Counted from the stretch's first letter, positions 1 through 10,689 are shown. The stretch: DNA of 25,848 nucleotides from Porphyra umbilicalis (GCA_002049455.2 KV919306.1:1-25848); one strand, 5' to 3'. A program made the numbers and translations. The notes: generated by a model from the sequence alone, not told the origin.

Positions 1-2
1 TC

Positions 3-338
3 TATGACAATGCGGCCATCCACTCGGCTGATGCGGACGCATGGATTGCCGCGGCGGGTGTCTTCCCTCTGCGGCTGCCTCCCTACAGCCGGGATTTCCA
101 ACCAATCGAGGAGGTGTTCAGTGAGCTTTCGAGCTTGTTGAAGACGATGCATCACGCCTTCCCGGGGGAGCCAGACGCCCTACGCCACGCTCTGGCGATT
201 GCTGCCTTGACGGCAGAAAACATAGGCACGCACTTTGAGCATTGTCTTTTGGAAGCCGTCCGAAATATGCCGGAGCTGGCTGGCCCGGACAGGCCGTGGA
301 GAGAGGCCTTCGAGCCGTTGCCAATGGAGCGAGAGTAG
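3..338 (+). CDS. Tc1/mariner-IS630-type DDE transposase, C-terminal part
   Basis: The frame is open from the first window bases to a TAG at 336-338, so the 5' end lies outside the window. The translation starts YDNAAIH and continues to LPPYSRDFQPIEEVFSEL. These are the second and third catalytic blocks of DDE_3 (IS630/Tc1-mariner) transposases, which cut and rejoin element ends during cut-and-paste transposition. The Asp of DNAAIH and the first Glu of PIEE are 33 residues apart, close to the usual DD34E spacing. The common YSPDxNPIE block reads YSRDFQPIE here. About 75 residues follow the Glu, a normal length for the C-terminal tail. No frameshift is visible in the part seen. The first catalytic Asp, the DNA-binding domain and the left end of the element are not in the window, so activity cannot be judged. 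Confidence 0.85.
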   Translation, partial: YDNAAIHSADADAWIAAAGVFPLRLPPYSRDFQPIEEVFSELSSLLKTMHHAFPGEPDALRHALAIAALTAENIGTHFEHCLLEAVRNMPELAGPDRPWREAFEPLPMERE

Positions 339-436
339 AGCGTCGTAGCGTGGGTGAGTGAAATACGCAAAGACCCGTTTATTGTCGAAGGTGCATAATG
401 ATACAAAGACAAGGACACGGCGCCGCCGACAAACGC

Positions 437-1633
437 TCAACGCCGGGAAGACACCCAACGAGTGACTGTGTAAACCAAGCCAGCAGGGAGGTCCCCAATG
501 GACGGCTGGTCTTCTCCGGCGTCTCCCCACTTACTCAAAATGAGCGCCGCCACAGCCGTTACGGTCAAAGATGACTCCGACACGTTGTGCCCCAGGACAA
601 ACTGGGCCTCCATCCCCGCTCGCGCCTTGCCGACAGAGCCGCTTCTCTGAGTCGAAGGGCTTGGCCCATAAACGAAGACGCCAAGGCTCTCGGAAAGCTC
701 CGTTGGTCCAAGGCGGTTGAGTGCGACGTCTTCATCAGACGCCGATGCCAATCCAGGACCCCCGCGCATCTCAGCTCCCGTCAATTGGTGCTCTCCCACC
801 CGACCGACTCGCGGTGCCGGGGTGCTGGCCCCAGCCACCCCAGGCTGTCCCGTAGACCCATTGCGAAGGTTGCGCGCGTCCCTATGCAAGGAGAACGACG
901 AAACCGAGATAAGCAAACACACAGGCGATATAGTTAGTTCCCGATTGGAGCTCTCTCTCGTGGCTGAAAAACGCGAAGAAAGGGAGAACGATACAGTCAA
1001 GGCAACGGGAGAGGAGGCACCGCCAACATTCAACCGAACCGACCCAACTGGTCCACTCAGCGTGCTCATCAACGCGACAATGCGGTCCACGTGGCCTTTG
1101 TGCTTAGTTGCGCTTGCCTTCTCAAGCCGCTTGTGAAGCCCACGTCGAACCACATCTGAGTTCGGGATCTCTCCAGGAGCCGACTCTCCAAACTCGATGC
1201 CAGCCTGCGTTGCACCAGCGAACAGCAAGGCGGTGTTCTCACTCATGCCCCCCGCAATCCCACCCGCGTAGGCCTTATGGTAGGCAGCTCCACGAGGGTT
1301 GTTCACGAGAGCCGCTCGTGCGTGCGGCCCTGTCAGCGCGTCCGCCACACGGGTCATGAAAGCTGCTCGGGCCGCCGGGGGTAGGCTTGTTACGTCTGTT
1401 CGCAGCGCCGCCTTCTTTCGCAAGGCGACGGCCTCGCCCCTGTCTGCTCTCAGGGCTGCTGCACGGCGTGCCGACTCTGCCTCGCGCACGAGATGCACGG
1501 GCTGCGTCTTGCTACACACCATGAAGCGGGGCTCAAAGCGAGTCTCCTTTTTTTTGATGATAGACAGCCGACCTGATTGAGTCCGTCCTAGGGTAGAGGC
1601 CTTCATCAAAGACATGGTATGAGGAAGATGTCC
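437..1633 (-). CDS. Unrecognised gene, 3' exon(s), convergent with the transposase
   Basis: One minus-strand frame is open for about 400 codons, ending at 437. An ATG lies at 1616-1614. The most protein-like parts are about 1540-1050 (Ala/Arg-rich, helical in character) and 881-437. The middle, about 1040-885, looks intronic: a CTAACTAT branch-like motif and a pyrimidine-rich stretch precede a possible acceptor (GCATAG, exon resuming at 881). I do not recognise a family. The gene may continue upstream into the zinc-knuckle-like exon at 2180-1914; joining GAGTGC at 1914 to GGACATC at 1633 keeps the frame (phase 0, intron of 280 bp), but this is only one possible splice. The gene ends about 100 bp from the 3' end of the transposase and points towards it, as a second ORF of the same element might. 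That link is inference. Confidence 0.4.
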   Translation of the reverse strand, partial: GHLPHTMSLMKASTLGRTQSGRLSIIKKKETRFEPRFMVCSKTQPVHLVREAESARRAAALRADRGEAVALRKKAALRTDVTSLPPAARAAFMTRVADALTGPHARAALVNNPRGAAYHKAYAGGIAGGMSENTALLFAGATQAGIEFGESAPGEIPNSDVVRRGLHKRLEKASATKHKGHVDRIVALMSTLSGPVGSVRLNVGGASSPVALTVSFSLSSRFSATRESSNRELTISPVCLLISVSSFSLHRDARNLRNGSTGQPGVAGASTPAPRVGRVGEHQLTGAEMRGGPGLASASDEDVALNRLGPTELSESLGVFVYGPSPSTQRSGSVGKARAGMEAQFVLGHNVSESSLTVTAVAALILSKWGDAGEDQPSIGDLPAGLVYTVTRWVSSRR

Positions 1634-1913
1634 CTCCTCAAAGCAAAGTGTACAGCTGTGCAGCACCAGTAGCGGATGTCCAACAGCAATGATCAGCGAA
1701 TGACAATGACAGTGCCACGAGAGTCAGTATCTGTCACCGAACGACGAAGCGAGAGATCATAAGCTCCAGAAGACACGAGAAATAGATATCATGTCCGCAA
1801 AAGAAATAAGAAATGGAAACGCACACTGCAGTCTTCGGGCAAGTTTTCTTAGTAGCATTAGAGCTTGGACAATGCTCAGTCCGAAACTCGACGGGGACGG
1901 TCGGGCTAGACAC

Positions 1914-2180
1914 GCACTCGCGGCTCCGAGCGCCGCACGTGCCGGCGTTGTGCTTATCGTGCGGAAACCGCTTGCGGTACCCGCAAATAGAGCACGCCTG
2001 ACCCGAGCGGGCTTCCTCCTCCTCCCCACCTGATCCATCGTCATCCGGGGCACCCCCGCCCAGCTGCGGCGCCCCCTCAGACCCAATTGAGGACAGCGGC
2101 GCGGAGCACCCAGAAGCCGCCGCATCGGTTGTCCCGACGGGGCTTGCGCGAACCGGTGTCACCGCATCGTCAGTCGCCAT
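1914..2180 (-). CDS. Zinc-knuckle-like N-terminal exon
   Basis: The frame starts at ATG 2180-2178 and gives a low-complexity Ala/Gly/Ser/Asp/Glu-rich leader of about 60 residues with an acidic run, EEEE. It is followed by CSICGYRKRFPHDKHNAGTC, which has the order Cys-x2-Cys-x10-His-x4-Cys, then RSREC. This resembles zinc-knuckle or short zinc-finger DNA- or RNA-binding modules often encoded by transposons. The exact family is not recognised. After REC the frame continues to about 1734 with little protein character, and a GT at 1913-1912 is a usable donor, so I end the exon at 1914. It probably belongs to the same gene as 1633-437. Confidence 0.45.
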
Positions 2181-3975
2181 CGGGCGCGTTGGTACGGCAG
2201 TTTCAGCTGTGGAACCACGACGCTGGCGTGAATCCGCTGGGAGCGGCAGGGGAAGAGGACGGCGCGACGACGTCGGTGCCTACCGGACGGAACTGGGACG
2301 TCACTGACGCACAAATTTTGAATTTCGACCGTCTGGGACACCTATCGCAGCTGAATCGTACCGCTTCCGGGTCATTGTGAGAGGGGGGGGGGCGCGTGGG
2401 GCTCAGCGAACCGCCACCCCCCACCCCGCATAATGCGCCACGAGAAGCGGCATGGCACAAATTTCAGTTTGAGCGGGCCGTCGACGTGCAGACATGGATC
2501 GCGGGAGCGCGCATCGAGCGCACGCCTCTGTTCAGAACGCCACTGAGGTGGGGGAAGCGAGAATAGGCAGTCCCGACCCCTCCTGGATGCCGTTTCAGCC
2601 GGCACGGTGGCCAAATTGCGCTTGGGACGAGCGGGGGGGGGGCGGAGGCGTGTCATCGCTGTCATAGCAGCCATTTAGCCAGCCGCGCCCCTGCGAGAGG
2701 CTGCGCTTCGCCGAATGATCACCCAAAAGACCGCAACAGACGTCAACACCACACAATCGGTCACATTTTGGCGACAACGCGGTGTGCGACAGCCGCGGCG
2801 ACTGCCGGCGCGTCCAGCCGGAACGCGGACGACGACGATCGGATTCATCCGCGGATCTGGAATGCCAGTCTCTTCGAGAACCTCGTGGACGATCGATTCA
2901 CAAATTCAATGGCAATCGACCGTGAACGCGAAGGCAGAACGCGCTGAGCAAATTGAGCCAATTCATCCTGTGGTATTTAATTTTACGGACTTGTGCCACA
3001 CAGGAACATCCGGCTTTTCACCTGGCTTGAGAGCCGATGCATCGCTGGATCTTCCTGGAACCGACGCCGCTGGTTTCTGGCACACGCCGTGTCTCGCGGC
3101 AGTCAAATTGGCAGTAGGCCCGCCACACCAGTTTGTGATGACGAGGTCGCCGTTGAAGTTGCACATTGGCAGTTTGCTGGGAGGTTTGACGTTACCACGT
3201 GGGCAGTTTCTTTTGCCACGACGTCAGTTTAGCACCACTTGTCCGTGAAATAAGTAACATGTCGGTGTCACTGTTGGTTTCGGCCGACTGACGGGTTTTT
3301 TGTGGAACGACTGTAAGTCACTCATTGGCACTAAATTGGATCAACAAATCTGCATCCGCCGAACAGTACTGAAACATATACCCGAAATCAGTGGTCAATG
3401 TGTTTTGCTGGTTATGACTGAAACTGAACAAACCGGTTAGCTATCTGTTTGCTTCGGTGTTCCCTTGGATCCACGGTATGATTCTCTTTGTAGCACCCGT
3501 TGGCGACTTCTTGGCGACACAGCTCGCGCCTGTGTCGCCTCGAAGTTACCAACACGTAACCCGAAAAAGCGAGTGGGCAGAACCGCCGACGATACTCTTG
3601 CGCTTCTTCTCGATATACTCCGTGCGGAGGTCTGCCTTTGGCCAGTGGGTTCGGAGCGCACCGCAGTGTAGAGCAATCGAACGAACGAGTTATGTGAACA
3701 TGGGAGAAGTAAGAGAAACAGAGGTGCGACCTCTTGCGGCCCGCCCAGTGTGCCAGAAGGCCTGAAAACAAAGCGTCATAGCCTTATCTTTCCTACAGAT
3801 GTGTGCCGTCGAGGCGCTGCCTACTGAAGAATGCGGACAATTTCTTGCAGCAAAAAGCTTTGAAGGATTTTTCCCCTTCGCGCGAAGTCTGCTTGTTGTT
3901 TGCGGAGGTAGCGGTTGAGTTCTTGTGTCTGCAAGAAATGTGCGGTTCTCAGACGACTCAAATAGAAGACAGACA
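2181..3975. other. No confident gene
   Basis: Open frames of 60-180 codons occur on both strands and overlap each other, with no recognisable motif or consistent splice pattern. Two G-runs (2381-2390 and 2634-2641) and a hairpin at 3513-3539 are the only distinct structures I see. Confidence 0.5.
3513..3539. repeat. 10-bp perfect hairpin
   Basis: GGCGACACAG is followed after 7 bases by CTGTGTCGCC, a perfect 10-bp inverted repeat. The symmetry continues imperfectly outward: CGTTGGCGACTTC on the left faces GAAGTTACCAACACG on the right. It could be the centre of a decayed foldback element; no ends were found. Confidence 0.6.
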
Positions 3976-5530
3976 TTACATGGTTGCGACGCCGACCGCA
4001 ACGGGATTTGAGGGCGCCGTCAACACGAGCACCCCTACTGACGGGCTCGGCGCGAGAAGCACCGACTTCGATAGACCCCAAGTGGAGCGACGCGCCTCGA
4101 CGCCCGGACCATCTTCAGGTGTCATCAAGAGGGGCTGGCTGGCTACAGTAGAGAACTGACGCATCAGGAAGTGGTTGTCGGTGCCCGATACTACCGTCTC
4201 GGCCTGGTCACGCGTCATATATGCGCGTTCGAGCCCGGGGCTTGTCCCACCGGCTATCAGCAGCTGGTGGTTCGACGAATTGACGTCGCCTTCGCCGCGA
4301 TTCATGTCACCAAGGTCGGCGGGAGCCCAAACAAAAGCACACGACACGGGGGGTGCCGTGGGTGCCTTCGCACTCGGACTGGGTGCACCCTCCGTTCTCG
4401 GCGTTGCTGTTGAGGAGTTATCATCGCCCTGTTCAGCACTGCCCGATGACGCACGTTGCAGTGTTCCCGCGCCACGCGTGACCAGAAAAGATGTTGGAGA
4501 CGGTTCAGCCCGTCGAGTCCATTTTTTTGGCCAGCACAGGCCTAGCGGGTCGGCGTCGCAGCACTGCGCCGCAATGTGGGGATTTGGAAACCCATCCGTG
4601 CATTTCAAAACCTCCAGCTGATCCCAGTGCTGCGTACAGGAGAGCCACAACATCGCCGCAGCCGCGCTGACAGCGCTTCAAACCATGGGGAACCCGGCGC
4701 CACGCGGTGACAGCAGAATTCATGCGCGCTCCGCTCCTGGCCGGTGTGCATGAAAGTATGAAGAAAAATATGGGTAGCAGATTGCTAACCAGCCGGCGTC
4801 CGAACTGGCTGCTTTGTTCAGCTGCGCAGCGTCCCAGTCGGCGTTGGTGACCGCCTCAAGCCGCATCGACTCCTTGAGCCAGAAGAGCGCCTTAATGTCC
4901 GTGGTGGACACTGAAGGGGACTGACAGCTTTCGAGCGACATGTTTTGGAGGCATTGGCGAAAGAAATCCACGGCGGAGACCGCGGACATGTCATGGACCA
5001 TGTACAAGGCCGATCACAGGATGCCGACATGGTGGCAATGGCCGCCGGGAGAAGGTGGAGCATCCACACGCTAAATAAAATGGAGGGAGCTGAATACTCG
5101 GAAGAGCGCAATAACATGTGAATGTATATGCAGTTGACCAGGGCGCGGCGGTGTGATGGGGGGAATGGGGGCAGGGAACCTGGAGGAAAAAAGAGCGGTC
5201 GGTACCGGTGTGAAACGATAAGCGCAATCACGTGGGCACGACAGGGTACAACCGACACATGTCGCTGGTCCACGGACTCGTAAGACCGAAAGCGCCAGGC
5301 ATGCTGCACCACATGCCCTCCCACGCGAGTAACCAGATGTCGCCCATGTAGAGCCCCTTCCAGGCGGTGAACTCCACACGGCGCGAAGGTCGAGTCGAGT
5401 GGTGCCGGTGCGGCGCCCACGGCAGTGCACGCACACATTGAGATGATAGTCGCGCACTTGTCCCACAGCAGAACAGTACCCGGTGAACTTGGCGGGATCC
5501 CCACCCCCCCGCCAGCGCGAAAAGAATCAC
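3976..5530 (-). pseudogene. Possible decayed coding region, minus strand
   Basis: Three minus-strand blocks look more protein-like than the surrounding frames but are not collinear in one frame. They are about 5385-5228 (Trp/Met-rich, ending in stop at 5228), 5007-4720 (about 95 codons, containing FFRQCLQNMSLES and IKALFWLKESMRLEAV), and 4653-3976 (Ser/Thr/Pro-rich, with several Cys near its start). Frame changes at about 5385 and 4790-4650 could be introns or indels. No family is recognised, and I cannot rule out that one or more blocks are chance frames. Confidence 0.25.
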
Positions 5531-6042
5531 TGAGCCTCACGATGCGGGCAATGAGGGGGTGGCGAGAAAAGCGGGAACAAAACCGTCGCAGCAGCTGGGT
5601 GGTGCCTCGTGGCGTTTCAGCTCATTCCGATGGATCTCAGATTATTTCCACATGAAAACCACGAATGGAGGGCCATTTGCGTTCGCACCAACGATTGGCA
5701 CACGAAATACAGACATGCAGTGCAGCACAATGCAATTAGCGTCATAACCCATAGGGTTATCAATGTTGTGAGGTTTACGACCACGGCGTCAGCGTTGGAA
5801 GGGCGCTGGTCCATGAACTGAGAAGCGTGCCTCAAGCCGCTCTCGAGTAGATTTGGCAAAGAGTCTCCGAACGAACCATAACCTGCTTTACCCCGCAATA
5901 TGTGCAGCTTTCCTGTTCAACCGCGAGGCACCAGGCAGACCTGATCTTCATACATGGTCGCTGCCTGGGCGCTTCCATGCCTGACACCGGACCAATTGCC
6001 CCCTTGGCACATTCGTGAAGGCAAGTTGAAACCAATCTGTTG

Positions 6043-7330
6043 CTATTTCGCTTGACTGGAGAGTGCACGTCGTCGCTCAGAGTTGTATGTAGGCTTGTCA
6101 TGTGCAACACAATATTGCAGTCTTCCCGATTCTGGTCGATCCGGACAAGAACAACCTGCAGTCCGCACAACTTCTGATTGGTTGAGAGGTCGTTTCCGGC
6201 CGGATGAATGGCTGTCGTGCATCTGTTCTGCACAGTTGTTCTTGTCGGGATCGGCCAAAATCGGGGAGACTGCAATACGTGCTTTTGTCCAATGCAATCG
6301 CATGATCTCAGAAACTAGCGTCCCGCACAATGTGGTCACATCGTTGAGGGTTTCAGGGAGCGGGATTGTATTTCCATCCCTCACGTCTTCCACCAGGTCC
6401 GTTCGCATTTATTACCGGTCAGATGTGAAAGTGGTGCTCTCACTCTCTTCTGAACTATGGATCGGCGCGCGACCTGCGCAAGTCCCAGGCCCAGCATGGC
6501 GAATACTGCACCAGATGATGGACGCCCATATGGATGTAGAAACGACGGCTTCTCTGCTCATTCCTGGCCGGTTTCGTGAGGATTTGGTTGTGCTATCGAA
6601 TGGGTACACAGGCAAGTTGCCTTTGCTCGGCGTCATAGCCTACTAGCATTGCACATTTGGTACTTCCACCGCCTGCGCGCGGTTGTAGGCCATTCTGCAG
6701 ATTGATGTGGTGGACTGAGAGTCTGGGAAGTCGAATCCACGCTGGCTCCTTTGGCGCATCCAGTGTCGGAGGGCAACCCTTCAGCGTGGTCATGTCTTGC
6801 CTCACCACTTTAAGATGTCTGCCGTCGTATACGCTATGCAGCTTCCGCGCTGAGTCCGGCGGTCACGAAGCACACCTGCGCTGCCTTGCTGGCACACCAT
6901 CTCGCGCCCAGTATTCTAGTATTGGAATGCGCGGCAGTGAGACATATGTTCCACGTGAAAACAGGCAGCTTATGCCTGTATCAATCTCATATTCTGTTCT
7001 CCACATCTAACAAGCCCATCACGACTGAACGCAGATTTTGGAGTTTTGGACGTCACGGTCCCGGCATTCGGAGAGGATAAGAATATCTGCCCAACGCGAA
7101 AGATACGGCTTGCCGTATGTCTTTGGCGTACGACACCTTCTGCTTCCGGCCATGAAAGAGTCGTAGACATCTGGGTTTTCAGCCGGAGGTTCATTCAAGA
7201 GAACGGGATTGCTCTCTGGAAGCTGACAGCGTAGCCGGCAGCTGCCTGCGTGCAGAGCTGCGGAAGAGGTGTGCCGGGCCGTGTTGTGTGAGCGGCATAC
7301 GGGCCGATGCTGAGCGGTGGAGGTGGCGGT
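6043..7330 (-). pseudogene. Possible eroded coding region, minus strand
   Basis: Separate minus-strand blocks read as plausible protein: about 7220-7019 (with ENPDVYDSFMAG and KPYLSRWADILILSEC), about 6830-6593 (with VRQDMTTLKGCPP and PAWIRLPRLSVHHINLQN) and 6408-6200 (with TLNDVTTLCGTLVSEIMRLH). Stops and frame changes separate them and no consistent introns are apparent. I do not recognise a family. The most likely reading is an old, heavily mutated gene, possibly a transposase, interrupted by the foldback element at 6113-6277. Confidence is low because the evidence is composition only. Confidence 0.2.
6113..6277. repeat. Foldback element with 42-bp arms
   Basis: The left arm (about 6114-6155, starting ATTGCAGTCTTCCCGATTCT) and the reverse complement of the right arm (about 6235-6276, starting ATTGCAGTCTCCCCGATTTT) match at 38 of 42 positions by my count. 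The loop is about 79 bp and contains a second small dyad, TTTCCGGCCGGA. The transcript or single strand could fold into a long hairpin. It may be a MITE or the remnant of a larger inverted repeat; no clear target-site duplication was found. Confidence 0.65.
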
Positions 7331-7372
7331 GAGTAGCGCACTTAGGCAGCTGCCGGCGCTGCGGCGGCTCAT

Positions 7373-9333
7373 ACCCAGTTTGCTGCTATTTCGATGACAC
7401 CGGATCTCATGCAGCAGTCGGCCACCTCGACGGCTGGTGGGTAGTACAGGCGGCAGAGGTGGTCGAGAAGGCTGGGGCGTCAGCCGCGGCAGCTACTTTT
7501 CCACAAGGGCCGTTGAGCATTGGGAATGGAGGTCCTGGAGGAGGCTCGTGCCGGGGCTACCGCGAAACAGGCGGGGGGTGCCGCTATACTCGTGTGGAAG
7601 CGAAGTTTGTTGCTGGGCAAGAGAGCGAAAACCTCCTAACCACAAACGGCGAGACCATCCGGTATGGGCAGAGGAAGGGGCTGCAAACACATTGATCTTC
7701 CTCTCGGTGAGCGTGGTGTATGCCGGCTTCTTGGGGCGTATGCAACATGAGGCTCGCTGCGACCTCCAAGGCTTCGATACTTTTGCCTAAGGGCGACGAA
7801 AGGGGGACACTCCATCCGGTCCGGGAAACAGGCTTGAGCCTGACGCGCGGGTGAAAACACTTTGCGTCTTAGTTCGGTACCTCCAGAGATGCCAAAAAAG
7901 TTGTCGTAGCTTAACTCAATGGGTGACATCCCGGGAATGTGCAATCCAGGAATCTGCGTTCTTTTTTGTGTGTTGCTTCGCATTCATTGCGGGGCTTTCT
8001 GTCGCGGTCCTGTCCCGTCGACGTTGAGCGCGGAGAACACTCCATTTGATGAAGCAGCGAAAGACGTGGCTCGGTCTCTTGCGACCGGTCGGCCCTACCC
8101 TGTGTTTGGTTCTTCGGTGGTTCTTCTGCTGTGTCTTCATCGAGCCCTGAGGGGTGCCTGAGTTGATGTGGTTGCCTGGGCTTGTTGACTGCTCTGGTGG
8201 AAGACGGAGTCCTTCGGTAGTGGAGGTCCCAAAGCTACGGCTTCTAGCGCCAAAGGCGCCGGCATTACGTGACGGGGTGGCCGTGACGGAGCTTGCGACG
8301 ACATGGGGACCGGGTGTCTCTGCGAAATTCCTCCCGTGACTCTGGAACAGGCAAGCTCAGCCGCGCCGGCGCGCGGCGCGCCCGGTGATGGGGGCGAATA
8401 TGGAGCGGTGTGCCCATTTCCTCCCACAATAGGTGAGGGAGGAGCAGAAAATAGACAACTGCCGTGTCTTCTCCTGTGAGGTCAAGGGGGTTCGGAAGGA
8501 TCGGCATTCTCTTCAGTGCCCCCCCAAGGTGCGGAGGGCGCGAACAGCAGAGAACGTTAGTCTCCCGCTCCTCAAGGAATGGAGGGTGAAGCCAGAAAGG
8601 CATTCCCACCCTCCCATGCTCGACCCCTCGGCGAGCGGGACCCAGCGGTTCCTCCTCCGCCGTGTGGCTCTTATGGTGCACTGGCCTCGCGAGCGTGTGC
8701 CTCTGACCCGCCTCCACCGGATCCTCATGGAGGTGGGTCTCGGGCCTGCAAGGGGGCCCAGGATGCCGCGATCATCTCGGCCACAACACTGGGTTAGTTG
8801 TATGCTGTGATTTGCGCATTGAGTAAAAGGCTTTTTGTCATTGAGGCAGCCATCGGGACCACACAACTGCCTCGTCGCCGTCGTTGTCGGGTGAGCTCCT
8901 CCTACTCGGGCGGGGAGTACTTCGGGAAGGATTGGGGTCGTTGTGTAACCCGTCTTTCTGTTACTCGTGCCCTGGGGCGCGAGAAGAAAGCGAAGCCCCG
9001 TTAATGGATTTCCCCTAACATCATCGCGACAGACACTTGGTACGCCAGAAACGTGGATTGTGCTTCGATCGCTTTAGCGAATCCCGATATCCGTTACAAC
9101 TTAACCATCGTCGGGAAAGTGGGGCGCATACTAGACGTGTACTAACACGCGTACTAGGCTATATTTCATGTTCTACAGGCCCGATTGCCTTACTGGCATC
9201 AATTCGGAGCGGCGGCCGTGGGGGAGGGGCCGAACGCACGGCATCTGGGGGGGGGGGGGTCCAGAACGTGGCCTACAAGTCCCACGTGCTGGCGCCGTGG
9301 GGTGTACCAGGTAAATCGGGCCAGACTCGTGGG
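7373..9333. other. No confident gene
   Basis: Overlapping frames of 60-150 codons on both strands, the longest at 8717-8265 (minus) and 8433-8810 (plus), carry no motif I recognise. A 12-base G-run lies at about 9247-9258. Confidence 0.45.
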
Positions 9334-9363
9334 CTTGTAGCCCCTGCTGAAGCAGGCTACAAG
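9334..9363. repeat. 30-bp near-perfect palindrome
   Basis: CTTGTAGCC and GGCTACAAG form a 9-bp perfect stem, with an inner TGCT/AGCA pair and a two-base CC bulge. A further partner, GGCCTACAAGTCCCACG at about 9271-9287, is inverted relative to CGTGGGCTTGTAGCC at 9329-9343, so three copies of one motif sit close together. The function is unknown. Confidence 0.6.
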
Positions 9364-9434
9364 TGACGCGCACACAAGGAAATCGGGTGTGTCTTCGTCG
9401 TTTCGCAGCGTGCCAGGGCCAGTCAGGACAGTTT

Positions 9435-9690
9435 GTCACACATCAATCTGTGTGGGGCGTCCCTGGACTGCCAGAAGCCACCAGCGTTCAGCACGTAGAA
9501 GCAGCAAGTCTAGGGGTCACACATCAATCTGTGTGGGGCGTCCTTGGACTGCCAGCAGCCACCAGCGTTCAGCACGTAGAAGCAACAGGTCTGGGGGTCA
9601 CACATCAATCTGTGTGGGGCGTCCCTGGAATGCCAGAAGCTACCAGCGTTCAGCACGTAGAAGCAGCAGCTCTGAGGGTCACACATCACG
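9435..9690. repeat. Three tandem 81-bp repeats
   Basis: Units start with GTCACACATCAATCTGTGTG at 9435, 9516 and 9597, with a partial fourth at 9678. The spacing is exactly 81 bp each time and only a few substitutions separate the units. Each unit begins with a small dyad, CACAC-N8-GTGTG. The unit length is 27 codons, so frames stay open on both strands (one gives a 27-residue repeat), but codon-like open frames are expected from any stop-free 81-mer. The array lies about 190 bp beyond the 3' end of the Plavaka-like gene. Confidence 0.9.
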
Positions 9691-9923
9691 TTCTTTACTG
9701 CGACCGGCCGGGTTCCAAACGCTTCATTGCTTCTGACACGTCCCTCAATCGAAACCTTCGCGACACGCATTGATTCAAGCTCCGAGAGGCACAACTGCCT
9801 TGCTCGTCTACCCCTCCCGCCCCACCAACACCCCAGCCCACCCCCCGCCCTCCTCCCCCTCCCCTCCCCCCATCATTCGTCATCCGTCTCCTCTCCCGCA
9901 TCGCTGTCCGCGAATGCGTTCAC

Positions 9924-9930
9924 AAAAAAA
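9924..9930 (-). other. Homopolymer frameshift near the transposase C-terminus
   Basis: A run of seven A (T on the coding strand) separates two frames. The upstream frame reads HFF then CERIRGQ and runs on to 9880. With one fewer T it reads HFFVNAFADSDAG and ends in an acidic tail at the TGA at 9873-9875. The second reading looks like the natural end of the protein. It could be a real mutation or a base-calling error. Confidence 0.7.
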
Positions 9931-10330
9931 GTGGGCGGCGCGCAGCTCTGCAGCGGTAGATGGTACCTCGTTAGGCGTGACAAGCAAGCCATGCCGCTCA
10001 GAAAGGTCCTCCCAGTCATGCTCCACTGCAACCCAGCCCACAATGTCGCTGACCTCCACGACGTCCAGACGAGCCACATTCCCACCGGACAGTACCGCCC
10101 ATCGCAGTCGCTGACACCCGTAGTCCGTCAGTACACAACCCTCACGAGGTGCCGCTTCCTCTGCCCGCCGAACCACCAGCCGCTTCCGTCTCCCAGTTCG
10201 GGACTGTACAACGAGCGCAGCTTGACCGTAGAATTTGTTGCCACCGGGCCCACGGTACTGCAGCCAGTCATACAAAGGAGCGTCATGAAAGCTCGCTGCC
10301 GCACGAATGGTGTTGGCCACCCGGCCACGC

Positions 10331-10349
10331 CTAGTGTCTATTCTACCGG
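10331..10349 (+). repeat. Terminal inverted repeat, left
   Basis: CTAGTGTCTATTCTACCGG, a perfect inverted match to 11742-11760. The flanking base also pairs by chance (C at 10330 with G at 11761). Confidence 0.9.
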
Positions 10350-10689
10350 GGGACTCAATTGATCCTTTTCCGCTCATTTGATCCTCATTTTCAGCGTCTG
10401 TTTTCGAGCACTTCCCGTTTTCTGCTGTCCATTCTGACGCCAGTAATGAACTCAGCGTGGTATGTTTAGCCCTGGGGGAACTGGGGTACATTCTGCTAAG
10501 CGAAAAAGTCACTTTGGGGCGCAATTTTTGGGGCGCCCTGGGGCGGTTCCCGCCACTCCCAGGGACCTCAAATGCCGCCCTCTGTCCGCGCTGTGCCCTG
10601 TTCTGGATGAGCGCGCGCGCAATAACATCCGCCATTGCGTCTGCCCGAGACGTGGGCACGCTTGAACGCCCCCTCATGGCGCCAACCTG

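Noticed and set aside
5744..5760. ATAACCC-ATA-GGGTTAT palindrome
   Set aside because: A 7-bp stem is short enough to occur by chance in this length of sequence, and nothing nearby supports a function.
9435..9690. CRISPR array
   Set aside because: The units are contiguous and nearly identical along their whole length with no unique spacers, and the window is eukaryotic.
9363..9794. Plus- and minus-strand frames with a 27-residue repeat
   Set aside because: They follow from an 81-bp, stop-free tandem unit. No start context, splice site or homologous domain supports a protein.
10350..10677. Minus-strand frame continuing from the transposase C-terminus into the insertion
   Set aside because: The frame stays open by chance through the element's left end. 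The true upstream exon resumes at 11761.
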